Shown: piece by piece, positions 31,461-40,531 of the stretch | Layout of the letters: each line of letters starts with the position of its first letter | Position numbering within the stretch: the first letter of the stretch is position 1 | Position numbers and translations under genes: made by a program | Assembly (NCBI RefSeq): GCF_015477805.1 | Contig: NZ_JADLQL010000002.1 | Span: forward strand, 1,384,832-1,448,831 | Source: Nocardia flavorosea | Lineage (GTDB): Bacteria > Actinomycetota > Actinomycetes > Mycobacteriales > Mycobacteriaceae | Length of the DNA: 64,000 bases | Direction: 5' to 3' | The notes under the pieces: model-generated | Database searches by the model: none | The model's input: the letters and a program-made list of their open reading frames with translations, nothing else | What the model was told of the DNA's origin: nothing

Positions 31461-32828
31461 GTGGTCGGCCAATGGTCTGGAAGGGAGGCCCGGGCGCTTC
31501 GCGAGGCCAAAAGGATGAGCATCCGGGAGTTCGCGGCACATTTGGGTGTGCACGAACGCCTGGTGTCCAAATGGGAGGCCGGCGGCAACCGGGTGCATCC
31601 GCGTCCCGTCAACCAAGCTGCCCTCGACACCTGCCTGGCCAGATCCGATGATGTCGAGCGGAGCCGGTTCGCCGCATTGACCGCCGACCCGGTTTCCGGC
31701 CCCGTCGGCGGCCCCACCGCGGTGCGCGGAAGTTATTCCAATGACGCCGAACTCCTCGCCCTCGTCGACAGCGGTGCGGTGCGTGGGGACGGGGCGGCGG
31801 CGATTTCGGAGAGGGATCTGATCATGGCGGCAGCACACGAGGCGAGCGATCACGCCGGCCGGGCCGAGGCGACGAATATCGGGCCCAGCACCTTGGATCA
31901 GCTCGACGCGGATGTCACCCGGATCGCGAACGATTACGTCCACACTCCGCCGATGCCGATGATGGTGGAGATGCTGCGGGTGCGCCGCCGGGTGTACCGG
32001 CTGCTGGAGGGGCATCAGCGCCCGTCCGACACCAGTCACCTATACCTGCTGGCCGGGTCGTTGTCGGGTTTGCTCGCCAACGCGAGTACCGACCTGGGGT
32101 ACCTGGATGCTGCCGGTGAGCAGATCCGGGCGGCCTGGGCCTACGGCGAGATCTGCGGTCACAATGGGTTGCGCGCGTGGGCGCGGGGGATGCACGCACT
32201 CATCGAGTACTGGTCCGAACGGCCGCATCGGGCACTCGCCCTGGCGCAGAGCGGGCAGCAGTACGCGGATTCGGCCACCGCCGCGGTGCGCCTGCACAAT
32301 ATCGAGGCGCGGATCTGGTCGAAGATCGGTAGTGCGGCCGATACCGAGCGTTGTATCCGGGCTGCCGCTGCGGCGAGCGAGAGCGCGACCACCGATGGAT
32401 TGCACGACGAAGTGGGCGGGGTGTTCGGCTTCTCCGAGGCCAAGGCCAGCTACTATGCGGGCGCCACCTATATCCATCTCGGTCTCGCCGAACCGGCGCT
32501 GGCCGCCACGGAACGCACGATCGAGCTGTATCTCAGCGGGCCGGCGCGTCAGCGTTCCTACGGCGCCGAAGCGCTGGCCCGGGTGGATTCGGCGGCCGCT
32601 CATCTGATCAATGGCAGTCTCGACGGCGCGGCGGAGGCGCTGTCACCGGTGCTCGAACTGGCCGAGGACAAGCGCATCGCGCAGCTGGAGGAACGGCTCA
32701 CCGGGGTACGCCGGCGGATCTGCGCCCCCAGCTATCGCGGCGTTGCGCAGGCCCGGTCCCTGGACGAGCAGATCGAGGAATTCTGCGGTTCCACACCCAC
32801 CCGCAGCCTGCCCCCGGGGGCGGGGTGA
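31461..32828 (+). CDS. XRE-family regulator with TPR-like C-terminal domain
   Basis: 455 residues from GTG 31461 (GGAAAGGG 8 bases upstream; the longer frame from 31398 lacks a ribosome site). The HTH is REARALREAKRMSIREFAAH LGVHERLVSKWEAGG. The next ~350 residues are helical repeats (HLYLLAGSLSGLLANASTDL, AAGEQIRAAWAYGEICGHNG LRAWARGMHALIEYWSERPH) like tetratricopeptide-type ligand or peptide sensors. This type is numerous in actinomycetes, often beside a small conserved protein as here. Targets unknown; autoregulation through the 31224-31460 region is likely. Confidence 0.88.
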   Translation: MVGQWSGREARALREAKRMSIREFAAHLGVHERLVSKWEAGGNRVHPRPVNQAALDTCLARSDDVERSRFAALTADPVSGPVGGPTAVRGSYSNDAELLALVDSGAVRGDGAAAISERDLIMAAAHEASDHAGRAEATNIGPSTLDQLDADVTRIANDYVHTPPMPMMVEMLRVRRRVYRLLEGHQRPSDTSHLYLLAGSLSGLLANASTDLGYLDAAGEQIRAAWAYGEICGHNGLRAWARGMHALIEYWSERPHRALALAQSGQQYADSATAAVRLHNIEARIWSKIGSAADTERCIRAAAAASESATTDGLHDEVGGVFGFSEAKASYYAGATYIHLGLAEPALAATERTIELYLSGPARQRSYGAEALARVDSAAAHLINGSLDGAAEALSPVLELAEDKRIAQLEERLTGVRRRICAPSYRGVAQARSLDEQIEEFCGSTPTRSLPPGAG

Positions 32829-32912
32829 CCGCGACGTCGAACCCGCTCGCCCGGTAGCCGTACGCGCAGGTACCGGGGCCGGGCCGGATATCCCCTTGCC
32901 GCTGGTGGCACC

Positions 32913-34166
32913 ATGGATCGGGTGAGTACTGGCCATTCGCATCCCGCCCCCCGGATTCTGGAGCAGTCGAAGAAGCTGCAGAACGTCGTCTACGAGATCC
33001 GTGGACCGGTACACGCACATGCGGCACGGCTGGAGGCGGAGGGCCATCGGATCCTGAAGCTCAATATCGGCAATCCGGCGCCGTTCGGGTTCGAGGCGCC
33101 CGATGTGATCATGCGGGATATGATCGCCGCCCTGCCGAACGCGCAGGGGTACTCGGAATCCAAGGGGATACTGTCCGCGCGGCGGGCGATCGTCACCCGT
33201 TACGAGCTGGTCCCGGGCTTTCCGGAGCTGGACGTCGACAGCGTCTACCTGGGCAACGGCGTCTCCGAGCTGATCACCATCACGATGCAGGCACTGCTGG
33301 ACAACGGTGACGAGGTGCTGATCCCCGCCCCCGACTACCCGCTCTGGACGGCCATGACCAGCCTGGCCGGCGGTACGCCGGTGCACTATCTGTGCGATGA
33401 GAGCAACGGTTGGCAGCCCGATATCGCCGATCTCGAAGCCAAGATCACCGACCGGACCAAGGCCCTGTTGGTGATCAACCCGAACAACCCGACCGGGGCG
33501 GTGTACTCGGCGGAGGTGCTGCAGCAACTCGTGGACCTGGCCCGTAAGCACCGGCTGCTGCTGCTGGCCGACGAGATCTACGACAAGATCCTCTACGACG
33601 ACGCCAAACATATTTCGCTGGCGACGCTGGCGCCGGATCTGCTGTGTCTCACTTTCAACGGCCTGTCCAAGGCCTATCGGGTGGCGGGTTACCGCTCGGG
33701 GTGGCTGGCGATCACCGGCCCGAAGGATCATGCGTCCGGTTTTCTGGAGGGGATCGATCTGCTCGCGTCCTCGCGGCTGTGCCCGAATGTGCCGGCGCAG
33801 CACGCCATCCAGGTGGCGCTGGGCGGCTATCAGAGCATCGATGACCTGATCCTGCCGGGCGGGCGCCTGCTCGAGCAGCGGGATATGGCTTGGGAACGAT
33901 TGAATGCCATTCCCGGCGTGTCGTGCGTCAAACCGCGGGGTGCGCTGTATGCATTCCCTAGGCTGGATCCCGAAGTCCACGAGATTCACGACGACGAGAA
34001 ACTGGTTCAAGACCTGCTGCTCCAGGAGAAGATCCTGATGGTGCAGGGCACCGGTTTCAACTGGCCGGACCACGATCATCTGCGCATCGTGACCCTGCCC
34101 TGGGCGCGTGATCTGGCGGTTGCCATCGAGCGTTTCGGCAATTTCCTGGCGAGCTACCGCCAGTAG
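32913..34166 (+). CDS. aspC: PLP-dependent aminotransferase (AspC/AlaA type)
   Basis: 417 residues from ATG 32913 (GTG 32922 is possible). Class I aminotransferase motifs are complete: KLNIGNPAPFGFEAPDVI, YLGNGVSELITITMQALLDN, the NPNNPTGAVYS cofactor loop, LADEIYDKILYD, the PLP lysine in NGLSKAYRVAGYRSGW, and the late LRIVTLPW. It likely transfers amino groups between alanine or aspartate and 2-oxo acids. I recall the close mycobacterial homologue as Rv0337c, next to the Fe-S reductase Rv0338c, which is also in this window. Confidence 0.93.
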   Translation: MDRVSTGHSHPAPRILEQSKKLQNVVYEIRGPVHAHAARLEAEGHRILKLNIGNPAPFGFEAPDVIMRDMIAALPNAQGYSESKGILSARRAIVTRYELVPGFPELDVDSVYLGNGVSELITITMQALLDNGDEVLIPAPDYPLWTAMTSLAGGTPVHYLCDESNGWQPDIADLEAKITDRTKALLVINPNNPTGAVYSAEVLQQLVDLARKHRLLLLADEIYDKILYDDAKHISLATLAPDLLCLTFNGLSKAYRVAGYRSGWLAITGPKDHASGFLEGIDLLASSRLCPNVPAQHAIQVALGGYQSIDDLILPGGRLLEQRDMAWERLNAIPGVSCVKPRGALYAFPRLDPEVHEIHDDEKLVQDLLLQEKILMVQGTGFNWPDHDHLRIVTLPWARDLAVAIERFGNFLASYRQ

Positions 34167-34269
34167 CGAGGCGGAGAACGCTGGGTAAAAACAGACCTTT
34201 CGTCCGGATTATTGCCAATTTTCTGAACCCACTGGCACAAAAGCGGATCTTATGTGTACAGTGGGCTTC

Positions 34270-34350
34270 GGCACTTCGAGTGCCCGGCCAGGTTGTCTAC
34301 CCCCCCTGGGCAACCTGGTCCTCGGGTTAGGCCGCCTACCCCCCCTGGGC
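34270..34350. other. Structured repeat region upstream of the YibE/F gene
   Basis: The 323-base gap 34167-34489 has no gene. It contains a hairpin GGCACT-TCG-AGTGCC (34270-34284), a hairpin CCAGGTTG/CAACCTGG (34288-34295, 34311-34318) with a C7-rich loop, and two exact copies of CTACCCCCCCTGGGC (34297-34311, 34336-34350) 39 bp apart. It could terminate aspC or act as a structured RNA element; orientation is unknown. Confidence 0.5.
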
Positions 34351-34489
34351 GCCTGCCCCCGGGCGGCGGAGACATCCCCCTGCTCTCCGCCGCCCCTTCC
34401 CGAGAGTCTCCGGCGCCTTGCCGAATTCCCAGCGTAGAGGCCATCCGCAGGCCGTCGCGGCATCCGGTGAATCCTCTAGGCTGAGCCGC

Positions 34490-36085
34490 GTGAGCGACCA
34501 CCATCACCATCACGATCACTCCCGGCCGATCGCCATCGGCGCCACCGCCGCCCGCGTGGTGGTCGGACTGCTGATCGCGATCGGCGTCGTCGTGGTCGTC
34601 GCCACCATCGCGCTCTGGCCCGACCGGCAACAGGTCGATATCCCGCTGCCCATGCAGAACGCCGACGGCACGGCGGTGGTCACCGAAGCCGGAACCGTTA
34701 TCCGCCAAGACCTCGGCGCCTGCGGCAGTCCCTCCATCGGCCGGGTCTTCGAGGGGGAACCGACACCGCCGCCGATGCAGGTCTACGACTGCCAGCGCAG
34801 CTTGATCGCCATCGAATCCGGGCCGCACGCCGGCCGGCACACGCTGCTCGAAATCGCCCCCGGACCGGGCCAGCCCGATCTGGCCGCCGGCGACGAACTG
34901 CGGATCGTGCGGCAGCAGGCGCCGGACGGAACGCCGCTGTATTCGTTCGACGATTACGCCCGCGGGTTCCCGCTCAGCGTTATCTTCCTCGTATTCGTCG
35001 TGGTGATCGTGGTGATCGCCCGCTGGCGCGGTGTCCGCGCGATCCTCGGCCTGGGCTTCGCCTTCGCCGTCCTGGTGATGTTCCTGCTGCCGGCACTGCT
35101 GGACGGCAAACCCGCGATACCGGTTGCGCTGGTGGCCGGTTCGCTGATCTTGTATGCGGTGTTGTACCTGGCCCACGGCGTGAATCTACGCACCAGTTCG
35201 GCACTGCTGGGGACCTTGACGTCGATGGTGATCGCCGCGGTGCTGTCCTGGATCGTTATCGAAGCGACCACGCTGACCGGTCTGTCCGAGGAACAGAACA
35301 CGAACGTCGCCACCTATATCGAGCATGTGAGCATCACCGGGCTGCTGCTGGCCGGATTCATCATCGGCTCGCTCGGTGTACTCAACGATGTCACGATCAC
35401 CCAAGCATCGGCAGCCTTCGAACTCGCCGAACTGGACAAGAAAGCCTCGCGGGGAGAGATTTTCGCGGCAGCGATGCGAGTCGGCCGCGACCATATCGCC
35501 AGCACCGTGTACACCCTGGTACTCGCCTACGCGGGTGGCGCACTACCGCTGCTACTGCTGTTCAGCGTGGCCGGCCGGCCCATCCGGGATGTGCTGGTGG
35601 GTGACGCCGTCGCGATCGAGATCGCGAGGTCCGCGGTCGGTGGTATCTGCCTGGCGCTCTCGGTACCGCTGACCACCGGGATCGCGGTGCTGCTCGCCCG
35701 GCCGTTCGGTACGCCGAAACCGCCCGCGCCCGTGGGTAAGCCCAAGTCCCGCCGGCACACCGATACCGGCAGCCACCGCGCGGCGCCGCGGCCGGACGGG
35801 GGGCCTGAAACGGGGCCGCGGCGCCGGGCCGATCGCGACTACGAACCGTGGCCGACCACTGGCGACCAACCCCGGGTCCGGCGCCCCGGCACCCCCGATC
35901 CCCGTTCGGGGCCACGCTCCGCCATCGACCCGCGGCAACAACCAGGCCCACAGAGGTCGCCGCGCACCGGCCCGCAGACTTCCGGCCGGCAACCGCCGGG
36001 CCCGCAGCAGCCGTGGAATCCACAGCAGCGGTTCGGTGGCCCGCCTCCGGGCCGGCGTCCGGACCCGGGCTACGGGCGAGGCTGA
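34490..36085 (+). CDS. YibE/F-family membrane protein with His-rich start and Pro-rich tail
   Basis: 531 residues from GTG 34490. The sequence TAGGCT sits 6 bases upstream, so the mRNA may be leaderless. It opens with a His cluster (SDHHHHHDHSRP), then a first membrane helix (VVVGLLIAIGVVVVVATIAL), an outer domain of about 110 residues, and some seven further helices with YibE/F signatures (GFAFAVLVMFLLPALLDGKP, GVLNDVTITQASAAFELAEL). The final ~125 residues are cytoplasmic, Pro/Arg/Gly-rich and disordered. Transport is presumed for the family; substrate unknown. The His tract hints at metal binding. Confidence 0.9.
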   Translation: MSDHHHHHDHSRPIAIGATAARVVVGLLIAIGVVVVVATIALWPDRQQVDIPLPMQNADGTAVVTEAGTVIRQDLGACGSPSIGRVFEGEPTPPPMQVYDCQRSLIAIESGPHAGRHTLLEIAPGPGQPDLAAGDELRIVRQQAPDGTPLYSFDDYARGFPLSVIFLVFVVVIVVIARWRGVRAILGLGFAFAVLVMFLLPALLDGKPAIPVALVAGSLILYAVLYLAHGVNLRTSSALLGTLTSMVIAAVLSWIVIEATTLTGLSEEQNTNVATYIEHVSITGLLLAGFIIGSLGVLNDVTITQASAAFELAELDKKASRGEIFAAAMRVGRDHIASTVYTLVLAYAGGALPLLLLFSVAGRPIRDVLVGDAVAIEIARSAVGGICLALSVPLTTGIAVLLARPFGTPKPPAPVGKPKSRRHTDTGSHRAAPRPDGGPETGPRRRADRDYEPWPTTGDQPRVRRPGTPDPRSGPRSAIDPRQQPGPQRSPRTGPQTSGRQPPGPQQPWNPQQRFGGPPPGRRPDPGYGRG

Positions 36086-36089
36086 CGGG

Positions 36090-38201
36090 TCAGCGGTCGG
36101 CCGGGGTCGGCCGCGGGAAGGGGAAGGCTTCCGGCGGGATGGTCGGTACGACGATCGGTGGCAACCCCGGCACCTGGAATGTGTTCGGACCGGTCGTGGT
36201 GGTCGTTGGAGCCTCGGGCTCCGGCCGGTAGACCGGCGGCGGTTCGGCCAGCGGTGCGTGCTCGGCTCGTGTGGTGGTGGTCGCGTTCGGCACAGTGGTC
36301 GCCGTCGGTGTGCCCGCCGAGGTGGTCGGGGGTTGCGAAGTGTCTTGGACCGTTGCCGAATCCTGGCTGAACATGTGCTGTCCGTACCCGAGACCGACGC
36401 CGATAGAGGCCACCACCACCAGCGCACTCACCGCCACCATCGCGGCGCTGATCTCCCGGCGGGGACGTTGCGGTGGCGCACCGAACGAACGGCGCGGCAA
36501 CAGTTTCGCCGGGAGTCGCAACGCCACTGTCGGGGGATCCTCGTCCGGGGACAGCCGCGGTACCGGGGTATCGAGCGGGCGGGGCGCGCTGGAGTCGGGC
36601 GCGGGCTCCTCGGTATCCGGCTCCTCGCCTGAACGGAGACTCAGGTATCCCGCGCTGGAAAGTACGCTCGGGTCGCCGGTCGGTGGGCCGAAGATGCCCT
36701 CATGCGGTACCGGCAGAGCAGGGCGGGAACGATCCGAGCCGACCGCCGACAGCGGGTCCGCGGGAGATTCCGAGTGGGTTGTTGTGGTGGTTTCCGGGCC
36801 GTTGATCAGGGTGAGCCGCCCGGCCCCGTCGGCGGGTGTGGTGAGCCGGGTGGTCGCGTCGGCGGGTGTGGTGAGCCGGGTGGTCGCGTCGGCGGGCGCG
36901 GATGCCGGGTTCGTATGCACGGCAAGGCGGAGCTGCGCCACGGTTGCGCCGGGTTCCGTGCCGGCCGGTGCCGGCGAAGTCTGCGGGTGCGCCGTGGTGG
37001 CGGGCGGCGCGGGGAGGGAGCCCGAATACGCGGGTGCTGCGCCGGTCGGTGCCGCGGCGGCAGCGGGAAGCGCCGATATCGTGTCGCCGCTGTGGGCGAG
37101 GGGTGCGCTGGTGGGTGTCGTGTTACCTGCGTGCGCGGTGTCCATGCCGGGGTCCGGGGTGGGGACGCAGAGCGCTCGACCGGCGTCGGACTGTAGTGGG
37201 TTTGCGCCGCTGTCGCCCGGATGCCCGAGAGCGGCGGGGGCGTGCGCAGTGTCTTCGGCGACGGCTGCGAAGCGCCGGTCGTCCAGGGCGGTATCGCTCG
37301 TGCGCGCCGGTTCGCCGGCTCGCGGTGCGCGCACCCGGCCCGCCAGCAGCGCCGCGCCGCGGGCGGTTGCCGTTTCCGGTTCCGGTGGTACCAGGACCGG
37401 CATATCCACGGCGTCGCGCAGCGCCCGGCTCACCAGCGGAATACGGACACCGCCGCCGACTGCCAACACTGCCTGCACCGGCCGACCCGATCGTTCGATG
37501 ATTTCGCGGGTGGCGCGGGCGGCGGTTTCCACGGCGCGGGCGATGAGCGCGGTGAAATTCTCCTGGGTGAGCAGCACCGGCCCGTAACTGCTGGGCAGGG
37601 CGACCGCGTTACCGGCCGAGAGCCGTTCCTTCGCCGACCGGCACAGCGCGTCGAGTTCGGCCAGTCCGGCCGGGCCGGGCGGGTGGGCGATCCGGCCCGA
37701 GTTGATCTGCTGTTCCCGGATCAGCGAATCGAAGTATTCGCCGCTGATATCGCCGGTGCGTTCGGTATGCCGGACCTGCCGGGTGGAAACGTCCACCACC
37801 GTTACCGAGAGGCCGGAGGCGCCGAGATCGAAGACAGCGAGCGAGGTCACGTCCTGCAGTACGCCGGCGGCCGCGGCGAATTCCACGACGGCGTCGATAT
37901 CGGGGACGATCTCGTAGCCGGTCAGGGCGTGCTCGTTCATCGCCGTATGCAATGCCCGGGCTTGTTGCTCGTCGCGGCAGGCGAGGACGGTGGCGCAGAT
38001 GGCGGGGTTCGAGTTCAGGGCCGCCGCGACCGAGAGTGCGGCACGTTCGGCGCTGGGGGTCTCCGGCGGGACCACGAAGGTGCGCAGTTCGAAGGATTCG
38101 GGTACGGCGCCATCGGCTACCGAGCCGGGCGCAGTCCCCGCAGGTGGGCGCGCCAGGCGGATCGCGCCGGCCCCCACCGACACTCCCAGTACTGAACTCA
38201 T
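36090..38201 (-). CDS. Hsp70-like ATPase with membrane anchor and Pro/Thr-rich outer tail
   Basis: 703 residues from ATG 38201 (frame open to 38243). Residues about 1-320 form an actin/Hsp70-type ATPase: SSVLGVSVGAGAIRL, AVFDLGASGLSVTVVDVSTR (phosphate 2), and VLAVGGGVRIPLVSRAL (adenosine). A long Ala/Pro/Thr linker follows with tandem TTPADATTRL units. A transmembrane helix (AMVAVSALVVVASIGVGLGY) lies near residue 580, then a Thr/Pro-rich outer tail ending in a Pro-rich motif. No Hsp70 substrate domain is visible. A related but degenerate protein is encoded at 52410-53828. Function unknown, perhaps envelope-linked. Confidence 0.82.
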   Translation of the reverse strand: MSSVLGVSVGAGAIRLARPPAGTAPGSVADGAVPESFELRTFVVPPETPSAERAALSVAAALNSNPAICATVLACRDEQQARALHTAMNEHALTGYEIVPDIDAVVEFAAAAGVLQDVTSLAVFDLGASGLSVTVVDVSTRQVRHTERTGDISGEYFDSLIREQQINSGRIAHPPGPAGLAELDALCRSAKERLSAGNAVALPSSYGPVLLTQENFTALIARAVETAARATREIIERSGRPVQAVLAVGGGVRIPLVSRALRDAVDMPVLVPPEPETATARGAALLAGRVRAPRAGEPARTSDTALDDRRFAAVAEDTAHAPAALGHPGDSGANPLQSDAGRALCVPTPDPGMDTAHAGNTTPTSAPLAHSGDTISALPAAAAAPTGAAPAYSGSLPAPPATTAHPQTSPAPAGTEPGATVAQLRLAVHTNPASAPADATTRLTTPADATTRLTTPADGAGRLTLINGPETTTTTHSESPADPLSAVGSDRSRPALPVPHEGIFGPPTGDPSVLSSAGYLSLRSGEEPDTEEPAPDSSAPRPLDTPVPRLSPDEDPPTVALRLPAKLLPRRSFGAPPQRPRREISAAMVAVSALVVVASIGVGLGYGQHMFSQDSATVQDTSQPPTTSAGTPTATTVPNATTTTRAEHAPLAEPPPVYRPEPEAPTTTTTGPNTFQVPGLPPIVVPTIPPEAFPFPRPTPADR
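36811..36900. repeat. Three 30-bp tandem repeats in the Hsp70-like gene
   Basis: Units at 36811-36840 (imperfect), 36841-36870 and 36871-36900 encode the repeated TTPADATTRL decapeptide in the linker. A 30-bp unit keeps the frame, so copy number may vary between strains. Confidence 0.88.
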
Positions 38202-38357
38202 CGGCAGCCCATCCGTACTTCCCGCTTCACGATATGCGAGCACCGGCCAGTCGACGATGACGGCTCATCCCCCGAACCGGGCGGCTCCTCCGACAGTACC
38301 GCCCGGTCCCGTCGGATCGGGAGGCCGGAACCGTACGTCCGGCTCGCTCACCAGACT

Positions 38358-39680
38358 CTACGGTGTGCCCAGCCCCGCGTACACCCAGCCGGCCGACCGC
38401 CAAGCGGCTCGATCGAGACAGTTGCGGCCGTCGATGACAGATCGAGCGCGGACCACCGAGTCCAAGTCCTGTGGCCGGAGTTCGACGAATTCGTTCCATT
38501 CGGTGAGAACGAGGACCACATCGGCACGTTCACAGGCTTCTCGTACCGAGGTCGCGTAGCTCAGGGTGGGAAAGACACGACGGGAATTCTCCAGGGCTTT
38601 CGGGTCGTAGACTGTGACGACGGCGCCGTGCAACTGGATCATTCCGGCGACGTTGAGCGCCGGAGAGTCCCGCACATCGTCGGATTCGGGTTTGAAAGCC
38701 GCGCCGAGTACGGCGACGTTGGCGCCCAGCAGGGAGCCGCCGCAGGCGCGGGCCGCCATATCCACGATCTTGGTGCGCCGGCGCATATTGATGTTGTCGA
38801 CCTCCCGGAGGAAGGCGAGAGCATGGTCGGCGCCCAGTTCGCCGGCGCGCGCCATGAACGCCCGGATGTCCTTGGGCAGGCAGCCCCCGCCGAATCCGAC
38901 GCCGGCGTTCAGGAACCGGCGCCCGATCCGTTCGTCGTACCCGAGGGCGTCCGCCAGGACGGTGACATCGGCGCCGGTGGCCTCGCAGACCTCGGAGACC
39001 GCGTTGATGAACGAGATCTTCGTGGCGAGGAAGGCATTGGCCGATACTTTGACCAGTTCGGCGGTGGCGAGATCGGTGAGCAGGAACGGGACTTCGGCGG
39101 CGAGCAGATCCGCGTAGAGTTCTTCGACCAGTTCGCGTACCCACGGTGCCCGCTCGCGGGAACCGTCGACGCCGAGGACGAGCCGGTCCGGGCGCAGGGT
39201 GTCGCGGACCGCGTAACCCTCCCGCAGGAATTCCGGATTCCAGGCGACCTCGATATCCACCGCGCTCAATGCCCGCGCGCGTTCGCCCAGTGCGGCGGCG
39301 GTGCCCACCGGTACGGTCGATTTGCCGACGATCACGCAGGGCCGGGTGACCAGCGGCGCCAGCGTATCCACCACGGCGTGTACGTATTTGAGGTCCGCGG
39401 CGTATTCACCCTTCTTCTGCGGTGTGCCCACGCCGAGGAAGTGCACATCGGCGTGGTCGGCGGCCTCGGAGTAGGCGGTGGTGAAGCGGAGCCGGCCGGC
39501 GTCCAGGTTGCGGCGCAGCACCGCTTCCAGCCCCGGTTCGTAGAAGGGCGTGACACCGTCGGACAGTTTCGCGACCTTGCCCGGGTCGATATCGACCCCG
39601 AGTACGTCGTGGCCGAGTTCGGCCATACACGCTGCGTGCGTGGCCCCCAGGTACCCGGTTCCGAAGACTGTGCATCGCAT
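38358..39680 (-). CDS. udgA: UDP-glucose 6-dehydrogenase
   Basis: 440 residues from ATG 39680; the frame reaches 39740 without a better start. The N-terminal NAD domain starts at MRCTVFGTGYLGATHAACMA. Substrate and catalytic motifs include VGKSTVPVGTAAAL, VAWNPEFLREGYAVRDTLRP, KVSANAFLATKISFINAVSE, and the nucleophile in GFGGGCLPKDIRA. The C-terminal domain begins near VAVLGAAFKPESDDVRDSPA. It oxidises UDP-glucose to UDP-glucuronate for cell-envelope glycans. I recall the mycobacterial orthologue as udgA (Rv0322), close to dcd. Confidence 0.95.
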   Translation of the reverse strand: MRCTVFGTGYLGATHAACMAELGHDVLGVDIDPGKVAKLSDGVTPFYEPGLEAVLRRNLDAGRLRFTTAYSEAADHADVHFLGVGTPQKKGEYAADLKYVHAVVDTLAPLVTRPCVIVGKSTVPVGTAAALGERARALSAVDIEVAWNPEFLREGYAVRDTLRPDRLVLGVDGSRERAPWVRELVEELYADLLAAEVPFLLTDLATAELVKVSANAFLATKISFINAVSEVCEATGADVTVLADALGYDERIGRRFLNAGVGFGGGCLPKDIRAFMARAGELGADHALAFLREVDNINMRRRTKIVDMAARACGGSLLGANVAVLGAAFKPESDDVRDSPALNVAGMIQLHGAVVTVYDPKALENSRRVFPTLSYATSVREACERADVVLVLTEWNEFVELRPQDLDSVVRARSVIDGRNCLDRAAWRSAGWVYAGLGTP

Positions 39681-39861
39681 AATCGATTGGTAATCCGCGC
39701 TGGTGGCCACACCAGAAAACCGAGGCGAGAGGCCGGGCAACAGTAGGTGTACACCGGACGACGGGGCCGGTCGGCCTGCGGAAACCGGGCGCTACCGGTG
39801 TGTTCGCGCCGCCTCGGTGGCGCTGCACCCGCACCGGCCGGCGGTCCGTAGGATCGCGGCG

Positions 39862-40395
39862 ATGCGCCGTCGAACGACCCTTCTCGCCGCCGGGATGGTC
39901 GCCGTTGTGGGGTTCGTGGTTGCGTTGTGGCCGGTCTATGTGCGTCCGCAACGCGAAGAACCCGCGCCCGCCGATGCGATCCTCGTGCTCGGGGGTGCGC
40001 ACGACGGCCGGGAAGCGCTGGGGCTGCGGCTGGCGCGGGCGGGTTTCGCACCGCGGGTACTTATTTCCAATCCGTACGAGGACAGCCCGCTGATCAACCG
40101 GATCTGTCACGGCGGTTACAGCTTCGAGGTGGTGTGTTTCGATCCGTCGCCGCGGACCACCCGGGGTGAGGGCCGGTATCTGGCGGAGCAGGCGCGTGCG
40201 CACGACTGGGACCGGGTCATCGTGGTGACCTTCACGCCGCATATCTCGCGGGCCCGGTATGTGCTCGGCAAGTGCTGGGACGGGCAGCTGTTGTTCGTCG
40301 ACACCCGCACGGACCTCTCGTTACCGCGCTGGGCCTACGACTACCTGTACCAATCGGCGAGCTATGTGAAGGCGGTTTTCGAGGACTGCGGGTAA
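39862..40395 (+). CDS. DUF218/YdcF-SanA family protein with signal anchor
   Basis: 177 residues from ATG 39862; TAGGAT lies 7 bases upstream, so a leaderless start is likely and the longer frame from 39703 is not needed. An N-terminal membrane helix (TTLLAAGMVAVVGFVVALWP) precedes the DUF218 core (ADAILVLGGAHDGREALGLR LARAGFAPRVLIS, CFDPSPRTTRGEGRYLAEQA, RVIVVTFTPHISRARYVL). Family members sit at the envelope and affect permeability; enzymatic activity is not established. It diverges from UDP-glucose dehydrogenase, so both may serve envelope assembly. Confidence 0.85.
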   Translation: MRRRTTLLAAGMVAVVGFVVALWPVYVRPQREEPAPADAILVLGGAHDGREALGLRLARAGFAPRVLISNPYEDSPLINRICHGGYSFEVVCFDPSPRTTRGEGRYLAEQARAHDWDRVIVVTFTPHISRARYVLGKCWDGQLLFVDTRTDLSLPRWAYDYLYQSASYVKAVFEDCG

Positions 40396-40439
40396 TGAGC
40401 CGGAACTTTTCCCAACTTTTGATGGCATGCGCCTTCAGT

Positions 40440-40479
40440 TTGACGCGGTGAGAGAGAACTCGCTAGATTCTCTCTAGCG
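40440..40479 (+). promoter_or_regulatory. FadE operon promoter with overlapping palindromic operator
   Basis: A -35 TTGACG (40440-40445), 17-base spacer and -10 CTAGAT (40463-40468) are visible. The -10 is embedded in the palindrome CGCTAGA-TTCTC-TCTAGCG (40461-40479). A repressor bound there, TetR-type by its symmetry, would block the promoter. Confidence 0.7.
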
Positions 40480-40531
40480 CCGGTAGTCGCCGGAACTGCT
40501 GCGACGACGCATGAAGCCTTCGGGAGCGTGT

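Noticed and set aside
34252..34484. Small plus-strand ORFs in the aspC-YibE/F gap
   Set aside because: They read through the repeats and hairpins with Pro-rich composition and no ribosome site.
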